Both the position numbers and the translations under genes were made by a program. From Oligoflexia bacterium (GTDB lineage: Bacteria > Bdellovibrionota > UBA1018 > CAIPTA01), in contig JAMLID010000008.1 in the NCBI GenBank assembly GCA_023954355.1, forward strand, positions 1 through 64,000: a stretch of DNA of 64,000 nt. The letters run 5' to 3'. Of this stretch, positions 1-9,439 are shown piece by piece (the first letter of the stretch is position 1; every line of letters starts with the position of its first letter). Below the pieces are notes generated by a model that was not told the origin of the DNA, made no database searches, and saw only the letters and a program-made list of their open reading frames with translations.

Positions 1-381
1 GCTAATGAAGATCTCGAATTAAGTGATACTATGAAAGCTGATATGGCATACGAAAATCCCGAAACTGGAGCCATTATTTCTTTAAATAGCATCTGTAGAA
101 AGTATCAATCTAGCTCTCTTGAATCACTTACTAATAATCTAGTACGAGGCATTGCGAACCGAAAAACTTTAGAAACTAAATCTGTTAAGATAAGCAATAT
201 AGATGCTTTAGAATCAAAATTTAGCGGCGTTGTAGACGGAATAAACCTGACAATTGAAACAGTAGTTTTGAAAAAAGAAAGCTGCACATACGATTTTATA
301 TTTGTAGTCGCTACCGACAAAGTTGGCTCAAGCATTCAAGAATTTAAAAATTTTGTAGCCTCATTTCGAGTTTCTCAATGA
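1..381 (+). CDS. C-terminal part of a hypothetical protein upstream of mlaE (truncated by window edge)
   Basis: The frame is open from the first base of the window, so this is the 3' end of a longer gene; an internal ATG at 31 is not needed as a start. The visible part is a soluble alpha/beta segment ending in a pattern of the type F-x-x-F-V-A-S-F. That ending recalls the last strand and helix of PsbP/DcrB-like folds, which is only a resemblance. Its stop overlaps the mlaE start by 4 nt (ATGA), so it is translationally coupled to the lipid transport genes and probably belongs to the same operon. I do not recognise a specific function. Confidence 0.7.
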   Translation, partial: ANEDLELSDTMKADMAYENPETGAIISLNSICRKYQSSSLESLTNNLVRGIANRKTLETKSVKISNIDALESKFSGVVDGINLTIETVVLKKESCTYDFIFVVATDKVGSSIQEFKNFVASFRVSQ

Positions 382-1157
382 AGAGCCTTATTCGAAATGT
401 CGGCCTACATACAGTAGAATTTTTAAAAACATTTGGTGGTATAACCCTACTTACAAAACAAACCATCAAAGAATTGGGATCAAAACCTTTTTACCTAGGA
501 CTAACCCTTGAACAAGTCGTAATTATAGGCGTTCAGTCTATATTACTTGTTGCCATTACAGGAATTACAAGCGGAGCAGTAATGACACTACAATTTGGCT
601 ACGGATTAGAAAAATTCGGAGGCAAATTATATATACCAAAAGTACTCGGCCTATCCATCGTAAGAGAAATGGGACCAGTTTTTACTAGCTTAATGGTAGC
701 AGGACGAATGGGTTCTGGTATAGCTGCAGAAATTGGCTCTATGAAAGTAACTCAACAAATAGATGCTATTCGCGCTCTTGGAACTAGTCCGATAAAAAGA
801 ATAGTGATCCCAAGGCTTATTGCAATGCTTATTTGCTTGCCGCTACTCACTTTATTCGCAGACTTAATGGGAATTTTCGCTGGAATGCTCGTTGGCTTAG
901 AAATTGGACTAGAACCCTTCTTCTTTATAGAAAAAGTTTATGAAGGGCTTACCTTCAACGACTTTTGGACAGGAACAACAAAAACTCTATTTTTTGGATT
1001 CTTCATCGTTATGATTGCCTGCTACAGAGGATTGAATACAGAAGGCGGCACACGTGGAGTTGGTGATTCGACTACATGGGTTGTGGTTACTTCTAGTATC
1101 TCGATTATGGTTGGTGACTTTTTCTTAACAAAACTATTCATCTATTTATCTTCGTAG
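378..1157 (+). CDS. mlaE: MlaE-type ABC transporter permease
   Basis: This 259-residue inner-membrane protein belongs to the MlaE/YrbE permease family, which moves phospholipids between inner membrane and periplasm with MlaF (ATPase) and MlaD (MCE protein). It has about five hydrophobic segments and the family core around residues 85-130: R-E-M-G-P-V-F-T, then G-R-M-G-S-G-I-A-A-E-I-G-S-M and Q-I-D-A-I. The start overlaps the upstream stop as ATGA, and mlaF follows within 10 nt, so the genes form one operon. Length and order match the family. No MlaB or MlaC gene is visible in the window. Confidence 0.95.
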   Translation: MKSLIRNVGLHTVEFLKTFGGITLLTKQTIKELGSKPFYLGLTLEQVVIIGVQSILLVAITGITSGAVMTLQFGYGLEKFGGKLYIPKVLGLSIVREMGPVFTSLMVAGRMGSGIAAEIGSMKVTQQIDAIRALGTSPIKRIVIPRLIAMLICLPLLTLFADLMGIFAGMLVGLEIGLEPFFFIEKVYEGLTFNDFWTGTTKTLFFGFFIVMIACYRGLNTEGGTRGVGDSTTWVVVTSSISIMVGDFFLTKLFIYLSS

Positions 1158-1165
1158 GAGTGAAT

Positions 1166-1897
1166 ATGACTATCCTTGAAGTTCAAAATATTAGAAAAAA
1201 ATTTGGTGAAAAAACAGTACACGATGGACTCAATCTCAGTGTACAACAAGGCGAAATTTTGTCTCTCTTTGGGGGCTCTGGTACAGGGAAGAGTGTTTTT
1301 CTACGTTCGCTTATAGGATTAGAGCGCGTAGATTCAGGCTCGATTCTCTATAGAGGAAAACAAATTCAAAATCTAACAGAAACAGAACTTTTCGAAATCA
1401 GAAAAAATATAGCCTATGTTTTTCAAAACGGAGCTTTATTTGATTCTATGACAGTAGCCGAAAATCTCGCTTATCCATTAATTGAGCATACAAATCTCTC
1501 TGATAATGAAATGAGAGAAAAAATAGATTCTATGCTTTCTCTTATCGGCTTAGAAGGTAGCCAAACACTTTTACCTGCTAGTCTGTCTGGTGGAATGCAA
1601 AAGCGTGTAGGTTTAGCACGATCTATTATATTAGAACCTGAACTTATCCTTTATGATGAGCCTACTGCTGGGCTAGACCCACAAAATACGAAAAATCTGC
1701 TAGAGATTATGGCCAAGCTTAGAAAAATGGGAAAAACAGGAATCTTTGTTACCCACGACATACCTGCCGCACTCGAAGTTTCTGACAGAATTGCTATATT
1801 AAATAATCGAAGAATTCATATAGTAGAAAGCGTCGAAAATATAAAGAAATCTACTGATCCTGTCGTTAAGGCATTTATAGAAGGATCGGTAGGTTAA
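1166..1897 (+). CDS. mlaF: MlaF-type ABC transporter ATP-binding protein
   Basis: This is the cytoplasmic ATPase of the Mla lipid transporter. It shows Walker A GGSGTGKS near residues 36-43, the signature LSGGMQKR near 141, Walker B with LYDEPTAGLDP, and the switch histidine in VTHD. I place the start at ATG 1166 because GGAG at 1157-1160 lies 5 nt upstream of it. A GTG at 1160, two codons earlier, would itself overlap that ribosome binding site. The gene sits between mlaE and mlaD with gaps of a few bases. Confidence 0.94.
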   Translation: MTILEVQNIRKKFGEKTVHDGLNLSVQQGEILSLFGGSGTGKSVFLRSLIGLERVDSGSILYRGKQIQNLTETELFEIRKNIAYVFQNGALFDSMTVAENLAYPLIEHTNLSDNEMREKIDSMLSLIGLEGSQTLLPASLSGGMQKRVGLARSIILEPELILYDEPTAGLDPQNTKNLLEIMAKLRKMGKTGIFVTHDIPAALEVSDRIAILNNRRIHIVESVENIKKSTDPVVKAFIEGSVG

Positions 1898-1900
1898 AAC

Positions 1901-2785
1901 ATGCGTAGAAAAGTAGATATTGAGCTTAAAGCAGGGATTTTTGTTTTCTCAGGCTTAGTTATAGTTTTAGTGACTATCGCTCTCATGGGAGGCGGTAACT
2001 CATTATTTGAGTCATATTATAAGTTACAGTTCAAAGTGCCAGATACTGGCGGTCTATCTAAAGGCGCTGTTGTAAAATCAGGTGGATTAGCTGTCGGACG
2101 AGTGAATGACATATCTTTTTCGCAAAGCTTTGATAGCGTAAATGTTAGCTTAATTATTAACAAAAAATTTCAAGACCGCTTTAGAAAAGATAGTTCTGTT
2201 CGTTTTTTAACCCAAGGTGTCTTAGGGGATAAGTTTGTAGAAATAAGCGGAGGCAGTCCACAAAGCCAAATTCTTAGCGATGGCGACTACCTAGATGTTG
2301 AAACATCAAAAGACTTAACATCCATACTTTCTGATGGCTCAAGCGCAGTCGAGCTTCTAAAAGAAAACCTAGCGAATTTAAAAATCATTACCAGTGCGAT
2401 GGCAAAGAAAAATCAGATGGATAGTATTATGAGCAATTTAAAAGAAACATCTGACAATTTAAAAGATCTCACCAGCCAGTTTAAACAAGCTAACTTCTCT
2501 AAGGAACTTAGCGAAACAATGAAAAACTTAAAGGTAGTAACTGAAAAAGTTAAAAATGGCGAAGGAACCGTAGGTGCACTACTTTCAGATGCCTCACTTT
2601 ATGAAGATTTAAAAAATCTTATCGGTGGAGCTAATAGAAATACAGTTCTTAAATTTTTTGTTAGACAAGCTGTTAAATCAAGTGACGACGCTCAAATTGA
2701 AAAAATTAACAAACTAGACGAAAAGAAACAGCAAGAAGCGGTAGAGCAAACCAATACCAAAGGGCCCGCTTCAGTAGTAAAATAA
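1901..2785 (+). CDS. mlaD: MlaD-type MCE domain protein
   Basis: This 294-residue protein has a single N-terminal membrane anchor (about residues 12-32), an MCE domain (about 38-120) and a helical C-terminal region. The MCE domain shows the usual pattern around V-K-S-G-G-L-A-V-G-R-V and V-L-G-D-K-F-V-E-I. MCE proteins of this type form periplasmic hexameric rings that carry lipids for MlaE/MlaF. The C-terminal half is longer than in E. coli MlaD (about 183 residues) and rich in Lys, Asp and Asn. The gene ends 10 nt from the convergent NtrC-type regulator. Confidence 0.92.
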   Translation: MRRKVDIELKAGIFVFSGLVIVLVTIALMGGGNSLFESYYKLQFKVPDTGGLSKGAVVKSGGLAVGRVNDISFSQSFDSVNVSLIINKKFQDRFRKDSSVRFLTQGVLGDKFVEISGGSPQSQILSDGDYLDVETSKDLTSILSDGSSAVELLKENLANLKIITSAMAKKNQMDSIMSNLKETSDNLKDLTSQFKQANFSKELSETMKNLKVVTEKVKNGEGTVGALLSDASLYEDLKNLIGGANRNTVLKFFVRQAVKSSDDAQIEKINKLDEKKQQEAVEQTNTKGPASVVK

Positions 2786-2795
2786 TAGTTTTGAA

Positions 2796-4217
2796 TTATA
2801 AGCTAAGATTTTTCTTCTTTAGTTTTTCTACTAAAGTAGTTCTATTCATTTTCAATAATTCGCTAGCTTTATTTTTATTTCCATTTGTACGATTCAATGC
2901 CTGTCTTAAAAGATGATCTTCAAATCGATTTACTACTGCTTTGAGATCTAACCCATCATCAGGAAGAACAAGATTTAAAAACTCATCTATAGAAGAACTA
3001 AGTTTAGCGCTATCAACTAAATAAGGTATATCTATATTTTTGTTACCAAAAAACTTACTAGGTAGATCTTTAACTTCGATTTCCCCTGCCCCTTTAAGAA
3101 TAACCATTCTTTGAACTAAGTTCTCTAACTCTCTAACGTTTCCAGGCCAATCATAACCCATAAGGATATTCATCAACCCTTCATCTCTCATAATCACATC
3201 ACAGTTTTTCTCGTCATTATAAATATTTAAAAAGTGATTCACTAGAAGAGGTATGTCACCTCGTCTATCTCTAAGAGGAGGCACAACAATAGGAATCACA
3301 TTAAGACGATAATAAAGATCTTCTCTAAATCTCTTATCAACCACAGCTTTTTCTAAATCCACATTTGTTGCTGCAATTATTCTTGAATCTATCTCTATAG
3401 GTTTTACAGATCCTACGGGTTCAATTTGCTGATACTGTAAAGCCCTTAAGAGCTTTACTTGCAAATCAGGAGTCATTTCTCCTATTTCGTCTAAAAAAAG
3501 AGTTCCTCCATCTGCTGCCTGGAATCTTCCCATGCGATTAGCTACCGCACCTGTAAAAGCACCCCTCATATGACCAAAGAGCTCACTCTCTAAAAGCCCA
3601 CTAGGAATCGCACCGCAATTTACAGGGATAAAAAGTTTATCTGCTCTTGATGAATGATAGTGAAGCGCTCTAGCAACCAACTCTTTGCCTGTTCCACTTT
3701 CACCTGTAATCAAAACTGTAGAGCTAGTGTCTGCAACTTTTTCAATAATTGAAAATACGTTGACCATAGCAGAACTATCACCAATGAAATTATCAAAGTT
3801 GTATTTTTTATGTAGTGCCTGCTTTAAATGCTTATTTTCAGAAGATAGCTCTTCGTGCTTCAAAGCTCTGCCAACTAATACATTCACTTCATCTATATTG
3901 AAGGGTTTAGTAACATAATGAAAAACCCCCTCTTTGGTTGCCTCTATAGCACTTTCTACAGAACCAAACCCTGTCACTACTATAGATGCCATCTCTTTAT
4001 TACTCTGACGAATGGCTCTAATTAAATTTAGGCCATCTCCATCAGGTAGATGTAAATCTGTAATCATCAAATGGTATTGCACTTCTTTAGAGACTGCTAA
4101 AGCCTCTGCTACTGATTTGACTGATTTTACGTTGTAGTTTTCTCTCTCGAGCGCTTTTGTAAGGGCTTTTCTTATCGAAATCTCATCGTCAACGATAAGA
4201 ATTGACTTTCTTGTCAT
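2796..4217 (-). CDS. Sigma-54-dependent response regulator, NtrC family
   Basis: Domains in order are a receiver (1-120; acidic pair D10/D11, phospho-acceptor D54, conserved K104), a sigma-54 AAA+ domain (about 145-370) and a C-terminal Fis-type helix-turn-helix (about 430-473). The AAA+ domain has Walker A GESGTGKE at 172-179 and the sigma-54 contact loop GAFTGA. Such proteins activate sigma-54 promoters when phosphorylated by a partner kinase. No kinase is adjacent, so its partner is unknown. A purine-rich GGAAGGGAATAGG stretch precedes the ATG. The gene stands alone between the convergent mla operon and a 418-nt non-coding stretch. Confidence 0.95.
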   Translation of the reverse strand: MTRKSILIVDDEISIRKALTKALERENYNVKSVKSVAEALAVSKEVQYHLMITDLHLPDGDGLNLIRAIRQSNKEMASIVVTGFGSVESAIEATKEGVFHYVTKPFNIDEVNVLVGRALKHEELSSENKHLKQALHKKYNFDNFIGDSSAMVNVFSIIEKVADTSSTVLITGESGTGKELVARALHYHSSRADKLFIPVNCGAIPSGLLESELFGHMRGAFTGAVANRMGRFQAADGGTLFLDEIGEMTPDLQVKLLRALQYQQIEPVGSVKPIEIDSRIIAATNVDLEKAVVDKRFREDLYYRLNVIPIVVPPLRDRRGDIPLLVNHFLNIYNDEKNCDVIMRDEGLMNILMGYDWPGNVRELENLVQRMVILKGAGEIEVKDLPSKFFGNKNIDIPYLVDSAKLSSSIDEFLNLVLPDDGLDLKAVVNRFEDHLLRQALNRTNGNKNKASELLKMNRTTLVEKLKKKNLSL

Positions 4218-4635
4218 GCCTATTCCCTTCCTGGCTTGGCCTAGCTCCTACCATGGAGCCATTACAATGATAAATTTTCAACCTGAACTCTTGGGACTTA
4301 GAGAATCCCAACCACCTATAAAAATGCTAACAATGAGTATCCAAACTGTCAAACTTCTGTCGTGATCAAAATACACTTTTATCGACGACAAAATTCTGTA
4401 AAAGAGACTGAAAATCTAAAACTCTAAGACCTTCAAGCATTTAGCTCCATACACGATTTAGCAACACGGTTACTAGAAAAAAAATTTTCTTTCTATTGAA
4501 ATCCAAGCCGTTATTTGTATCAGCCAATTTTCTGTCAAAAAATAATTTTTGTTTATATAAAATGGCAAATTGAAACATTACCCAACTAAGTACATATACT
4601 AGCTAAAGACAAACTACGGATAAGCTTGAGAGAAT
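4218..4635. other. 418-nt intergenic region, no gene seen
   Basis: No open frame with a ribosome binding site is visible on either strand. It holds two small inverted repeats: GCTCC-6 nt-GGAGC just upstream of the regulator start (about 4240-4258), and TTGGGA-9 nt-TCCCAA at 4291-4311. There is also a possible minus-strand sigma-70 promoter at 4510-4538. It most likely contains a long leader for the NtrC-type gene and the trailer of the HAD gene. Confidence 0.5.
4510..4538 (-). promoter_or_regulatory. Possible sigma-70 promoter for the NtrC-type regulator
   Basis: On the minus strand a consensus -35 TTGACA (4538-4533) is followed after 17 nt by AATAAC (4515-4510), a weak -10. It points toward the regulator gene about 290 nt downstream, which would imply a long leader. 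Confidence 0.3.
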
Positions 4636-5466
4636 CTAAAATAAAAAATCTGATATTTTATGTGCCAATTTTACAGGTTTAGCCGGCTTACTAGAGCAAT
4701 TTGTATGTATAAAGACCAACATCGCCTCTGGAAAGTTTTTTTCAAAAACATGAAAATTTGCCGGTTCATTATCAAACAAAGCTATCACTTCGCTATCTAC
4801 TCGAATTTCTCTTAAAACTTCGTCCTTAAATTCAGCATCATCTTGTCCTGCAGCTGGCTTCATATATAACTCTGAAATCTCTTGATGAAAGGGAAATCCC
4901 GAATTCTGAAGAGACGATTTTGTTCCCTTACTCATACCAGGCCAATCTCTACCAGTTAGGTAAATAACCTTTGCTCCTAAATCGACCACTTTATGTACAT
5001 AATCTACTGCACCAGCAGAAGGTCGGTCATTACAAAGATAAGCATCAGAAAAAAACCTTTTCCACCAATAAGACATTGCTTTAGAAAAATATGCTCTTTT
5101 CTCTTCTTCTGTACCTGGAGTATCTTTAGCCCTAGCTCGTTCTTCTAAAGTGTACAGCAATGAACAACTTGTAATTTGTTGGGACCATTCTGCTATCTCA
5201 GTTGAAATGTCTTTAGCTTCTTTTGTTGCTCCGAACTCTTTAATAATTCTTAGCGTTCTTGGCTTAACATCAAAAATAGTTGAATCTAAATCAAAAACTA
5301 CTTTCACTTCTTTACCACCATTTTTGATTCTGTTTTTTACTGCGATCTCTACTTTATCTAAAACCGTACGTAAAACCTCTTCTGATGGAGTCGAAGAAAA
5401 ATTTGTTGAATCAATCCACGGGTGATTTGACTTCAAGCTTTCACTCTTAAAAAAGTACTTTTTCAT
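4636..5466 (-). CDS. HAD-superfamily phosphatase
   Basis: This 276-residue protein carries the HAD catalytic motif DLDST (D59 nucleophile, D61 acid/base), a motif II threonine in Y-L-T-G-R-D, and a motif IV acid in A-L-F-D-N-E-P. It has no signal peptide, so it should act in the cytoplasm. It begins directly after the stop of the MFS-GDPD gene (TAA-ATG), so the two are co-transcribed. Because GDPD enzymes release sn-glycerol 3-phosphate and an alcohol, a phosphatase for one of these products would fit. The substrate is inference; sequence alone does not give it. Confidence 0.8.
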   Translation of the reverse strand: MKKYFFKSESLKSNHPWIDSTNFSSTPSEEVLRTVLDKVEIAVKNRIKNGGKEVKVVFDLDSTIFDVKPRTLRIIKEFGATKEAKDISTEIAEWSQQITSCSLLYTLEERARAKDTPGTEEEKRAYFSKAMSYWWKRFFSDAYLCNDRPSAGAVDYVHKVVDLGAKVIYLTGRDWPGMSKGTKSSLQNSGFPFHQEISELYMKPAAGQDDAEFKDEVLREIRVDSEVIALFDNEPANFHVFEKNFPEAMLVFIHTNCSSKPAKPVKLAHKISDFLF

Positions 5467-7416
5467 TTATACAATCCTCGGTATAGGGGATATAATACTA
5501 ACAGCACCTAACTTCAAGAATTCCCCAGCCTTTCCCTGATCTGTAACAGTCCAAACACCCATGGGAATTTCTCTCTTCTTCCACTTCTCTCTTTGAGAGA
5601 TAAAGCTCCCTTGGTTTAAGTGTAATAGACTAGGGCAAGCTAAAAAACCCAAAAAAGCTGTTTTTAAGTACCATTTATTCCAAGAAGCCTCTTCGTCTGA
5701 GACAATTAACGCTCTTGGGACTAAGGGCAAATACTTCTTCATTTTCCACAAGCTAATAGGATTAAAACTAGAAAATAAAATACGATTGAGCGATTGTTGA
5801 TTTTTAATAACTACTGAGTAAATGGCCCGTTCAAGCTTAGAAGAAAATAGCACAGTACTCTTTATTTCAATATTCAGATAAGCTTGCCTTATTTTTTCGC
5901 TACGTAAAACATCGCTCAAGCTAGGTACACCTAACTTCTGAAGCTCAACATAAGATAAATTTTTTACTAATCCTTTATGACCATACGTTCGCTCAAGACT
6001 ATCGTCATGTATTACAATAGGAACATTGTCCTTTGAAAGCCTAATGTCCATCTCAAGCATTTGCGATCCATTTTCTACAGCACGCTCAAAAGCCTCTAAA
6101 GAGTTTTCTCTTACTCCCTCACCATAATAACCTCTATGGCACTGAGATTTAGGAAGCTTAAATTCCTCAGCTAAAGGTACGGCATCCCAAAAAAATAAAG
6201 GTTTCAGCGACCAAAAAACAGCTGATAAAAATAAAACAAATATAAAAAGATACATGGCCGTATACAAATTTGTTGCCTCTGAAATGTAGCCAATTAAGGT
6301 AGGAGAAATTGCGTCTCCCAGTAAATGAATGAAGAATATTGCCAATGCACTAGCAAGAGCACGCATACTTGGAGGCACTCGATTTACAATTTCAGCATTT
6401 ATAGGGCTGGTACTCATAAAAAGTAAAAACTCTAGTAAAAAAACAGAGCCAATGAATAAAGCCATCCCCTTAGATTCCATAACCAGCAAATACGTAGGTA
6501 CGGCTAAAAATAATGTATAGGCAGAAAGACGCAAATTACTGTCTGGAGTACTTTTCGCCCAGCGGTCTGCCAAGGCTCCACCTAAAAAAGTACCTCCAAA
6601 ACCGGCAATAACTGTAACGGCTCCAAACAACATATTTCCTTTAGTTGAAGGCATTTGGTGATACCTTTCCATAAAATGAGGAATCCAAACAGCAATCCCC
6701 CCCAAAACAAATGTGTATGCACAGTAACCAGCAACCGTCAGCACATAAGGTACATTCCTTGCCAAAGGCACTAGAACGTTTTTAAGAGATTTCTCAGCGA
6801 CAAATTGTTCATCAGTACTTTCTTGAGCCCCCCGCTTTGGCTCTTTTAAAAAAAGAAGTCCTAAGGCTAAACCAAGACCAGGCAAACCTACAGCACACAA
6901 AGCTAATCTCCAGCCGATGAGCCCCTCTAATACTCCTCCCAATAAATAACCCATAGCACTGCCCACAGGTATCGCCATGAAAAAAACAGCAAAAGCTCTT
7001 CCTCTTCGTTCTTTAGGGTAATAATCACTCAAGACAGCAGGACTAATCGAACCATAAGCAGCTTCTCCAACCCCAACGAAAAATCGCATAAATATTAAGC
7101 TAAAAAATTGTTTCATAAGACCGGTAGCGGCCGTTGCAATACTCCAAACGGCTATACCGAGCGACATCCAACGAAAGCGATTACCTCTATCGCCAAACCA
7201 TCCAAATAAAGGTGAAGTAATAAAATAAGACAGCATAAAAGCTGAAGCCATCATGCCAACCTGCGTGTCCGTTAACAGGAGCTCTTTTTGAATTGTTGGC
7301 AATAGAGCCACCAAAATATAGCGATCTAGATAGTTAAAAAGATTAATAGTTGTAAGATAATAGAGGGGAAAATTCTTACCTAAGCCAAAACCTTCAGAAA
7401 CGAGAGATTTCTTCAC
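5467..7416 (-). CDS. MFS transporter fused to glycerophosphodiester phosphodiesterase
   Basis: Residues about 15-415 form a 12-helix major facilitator of the Spinster-like type, with the loop motif G-W-F-G-D-R-G-N-R between helices 2 and 3. Residues from about 426 form a GDPD domain with the expected active-site signatures: HRG, R-E-N-S, L-E-M-D-I-R, I-H-D-D-S-L-E-R-T and N-I-E-I-K. GDPD domains hydrolyse glycerophosphodiesters to glycerol 3-phosphate and an alcohol. A C-terminal domain after 12 helices lies in the cytoplasm, so uptake coupled to hydrolysis is likely. The start is GTG 7416, overlapping the dehydratase stop as GTGA. The HAD phosphatase follows directly. The fused architecture is unusual. 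Confidence 0.88.
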   Translation of the reverse strand: MKKSLVSEGFGLGKNFPLYYLTTINLFNYLDRYILVALLPTIQKELLLTDTQVGMMASAFMLSYFITSPLFGWFGDRGNRFRWMSLGIAVWSIATAATGLMKQFFSLIFMRFFVGVGEAAYGSISPAVLSDYYPKERRGRAFAVFFMAIPVGSAMGYLLGGVLEGLIGWRLALCAVGLPGLGLALGLLFLKEPKRGAQESTDEQFVAEKSLKNVLVPLARNVPYVLTVAGYCAYTFVLGGIAVWIPHFMERYHQMPSTKGNMLFGAVTVIAGFGGTFLGGALADRWAKSTPDSNLRLSAYTLFLAVPTYLLVMESKGMALFIGSVFLLEFLLFMSTSPINAEIVNRVPPSMRALASALAIFFIHLLGDAISPTLIGYISEATNLYTAMYLFIFVLFLSAVFWSLKPLFFWDAVPLAEEFKLPKSQCHRGYYGEGVRENSLEAFERAVENGSQMLEMDIRLSKDNVPIVIHDDSLERTYGHKGLVKNLSYVELQKLGVPSLSDVLRSEKIRQAYLNIEIKSTVLFSSKLERAIYSVVIKNQQSLNRILFSSFNPISLWKMKKYLPLVPRALIVSDEEASWNKWYLKTAFLGFLACPSLLHLNQGSFISQREKWKKREIPMGVWTVTDQGKAGEFLKLGAVSIISPIPRIV

Positions 7417-7697
7417 GCCAATTCATTAGCCTTTTTTGCTAAACTAAGATCGTTCTCAGTGAGACCATTAGAGTCATGAGTCGTTAAAAGAAGAGAAACC
7501 TTATTGTAACGAATATCAATATCAGGATGATGATTCATTTTTTCAGCCTCCACGGCCAAACGGTTCACAAATTCAATAGATTTCTCAAACGACTGAAATA
7601 TAAAGGTTTTTACTATTTCATCGCCTTGTCTTTTCCAGCCAGAGCACTGATTTAGTCGTTCATCCACTTCTTGAGATGGTAGTTTTTTTAGCGGCAT
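7413..7697 (-). CDS. phhB: Pterin-4-alpha-carbinolamine dehydratase
   Basis: The protein matches the PCD/DCoH family in length (94 residues) and motifs: G-W near residue 20, then E-A-E-K-M-N-H-H-P-D, Y-N-K-V and L-T-T-H. The two adjacent histidines of the HHP motif belong to the active site. The enzyme dehydrates 4a-hydroxytetrahydropterin during pterin recycling. The frame is open to a TTG at 7754, but the ATG at 7697 gives the family's normal length, so I use it. Its stop overlaps the GTG start of the MFS-GDPD gene. No aromatic amino acid hydroxylase is present nearby. Confidence 0.85.
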   Translation of the reverse strand: MPLKKLPSQEVDERLNQCSGWKRQGDEIVKTFIFQSFEKSIEFVNRLAVEAEKMNHHPDIDIRYNKVSLLLTTHDSNGLTENDLSLAKKANELA

Positions 7698-7829
7698 AGA
7701 AGAGATTTGCCAAATTTCAAAAAATTTAACCAGAGAAAAATCTATCCGTGCCAAATTTCACAAATATTGTTAATACCTAGGCGTATTCTCAAATTTAGAC
7801 TAGCAGTATAAAGAGGCAATAAACACATC

Positions 7830-9407
7830 ATGTCATTTTTAGATTTTCCCCTAGATGCAAAAATTATCGAAAATCTAAACGCTATGGGCTTCTCAGGCCC
7901 TACAGATATACAAAAAGAAGTATTGCCTATAGCGCTTGATAAAAAAGATATTTCAGGTCTATCTCGTACCGGCACAGGTAAAACGGCTGCATTTTTAATC
8001 CCTACTATACAAAGTCTATTAGCCAATCAAGAAAGCATTGCTCTTTGCTTAGCTCCCACTAGAGAGCTTGCGACACAAATCCAACAAGAAGCAGATCGTA
8101 TTTCTAAAAATATGGGGCTTAGTTCGGTTTGTATTATTGGAGGAGTAAATCCCGAAGAGCAAATTCAAATGCTTCAAAAAGGGGCCCGCATTGTAATCGG
8201 TACACCAGGGAGAATCATTGACCTATACAAAGAGAAGGCTCTTGATCTTAAAAAAGTGAACACTCTTGTGTTTGATGAAGCCGACCGTATGTTTGATATG
8301 GGATTCATTAAAGACATGCGATACTTGCTTACAAAAATCCCTAAAGAGCGACAAATATTACTTTTTAGTGCAACCATGAATTTCTCAGTTTTAAATTTGA
8401 TTTATGAATTTGGGTCTTCTCCTGTCGAAGTTAACATCTCTAAAGATCAAGTAACTGCAGAAAAAATAAAGCAGATCGTTTATCACGTAAGCGATGAAGA
8501 AAAAGGTAAAGCATTAATTGCCCTTTGCAAAAAACATGAATCACAAGATGGAACAATCATTGTATTCTCAAATTACAAAGATAAGGTTAGTTGGATTGCT
8601 GGACTACTAAACACAAACAACATACCTGCCAAAGGCCTTTCAAGTCTTTATAGTCAGGACAAAAGAAACACAACCATCGAAGGCTTTAAAAATAAAAAAT
8701 TTAGAGCCCTAGTGGCTACTGATGTGGCTTCTCGTGGAATCGATGTAGACGATGTAGTTCTGGTCATTAACTACCACCTACCCGAAGAAGCAGCTTCTTA
8801 TGTACATCGCATTGGAAGAACTGCTCGCGCTGGTCGCTCAGGGGTAGCCGTATCGCTTTGCGGTCCGGAAGATGCGTACAATCAAATACGTATCGAAGAA
8901 TTTTTAGGCACTAAAATACCAGTAGAATGGTTACAGGACGAAGATATGAATATTGAAATTAATCCATACGTAGAGCAAAACGAACAAAATACTTCTAGAA
9001 AATTCAAAAACGACCGGCCAGAAAGAACAAAAAGACACAATAGACCAGAGAGATCAGAGAGATCAGAGCGACCAGAAAGACCTGAGAGAAGCGACAGAAG
9101 CGAAAGGTCACGCTCTCCGAAAAGAGAACGCTTCCCAAACAACAATAGAAAAGCATCAAACTTTGCTCAAGATTTTGATCCTAAAGAGCTTCCAAGCCCA
9201 ATTACAGGGAATCCTATTATTTACTGTATGAAAACAGGAAAGCCTAAAAATTTAAGCGACTCTGAATTCAATCAAATTGTTTCTAACTATAATAAAAACC
9301 TTTCTTCTCCTAAGCGATCGTCTGTTAACAAGAAAAAAGTTGCTCCTGAATTGATCAAAAAAATTAGCACTCGAGTTACTTCTCTATTCACTAGCAAAAA
9401 CAAATAG
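7830..9407 (+). CDS. DEAD-box RNA helicase, RhlE-like
   Basis: This is an ATP-dependent RNA helicase with a Q motif near residue 28, Walker A R-T-G-T-G-K-T near 50, P-T-R-E-L-A, D-E-A-D near 150, S-A-T, and the helicase C motifs V-A-T-D-V-A-S-R-G-I-D and H-R-I-G-R-T-A-R. The core ends near residue 370. After it comes a low-complexity Arg/Glu/Ser/Pro tail (about 400-435) and a C-terminal segment containing C-M-K-T-G-K-P. Such tails usually bind RNA or partners. It is divergent from the pterin dehydratase. Confidence 0.95.
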   Translation: MSFLDFPLDAKIIENLNAMGFSGPTDIQKEVLPIALDKKDISGLSRTGTGKTAAFLIPTIQSLLANQESIALCLAPTRELATQIQQEADRISKNMGLSSVCIIGGVNPEEQIQMLQKGARIVIGTPGRIIDLYKEKALDLKKVNTLVFDEADRMFDMGFIKDMRYLLTKIPKERQILLFSATMNFSVLNLIYEFGSSPVEVNISKDQVTAEKIKQIVYHVSDEEKGKALIALCKKHESQDGTIIVFSNYKDKVSWIAGLLNTNNIPAKGLSSLYSQDKRNTTIEGFKNKKFRALVATDVASRGIDVDDVVLVINYHLPEEAASYVHRIGRTARAGRSGVAVSLCGPEDAYNQIRIEEFLGTKIPVEWLQDEDMNIEINPYVEQNEQNTSRKFKNDRPERTKRHNRPERSERSERPERPERSDRSERSRSPKRERFPNNNRKASNFAQDFDPKELPSPITGNPIIYCMKTGKPKNLSDSEFNQIVSNYNKNLSSPKRSSVNKKKVAPELIKKISTRVTSLFTSKNK

Positions 9408-9439
9408 AAGTTTTTCCAAGAATAGAGTGTAATAAAAAA

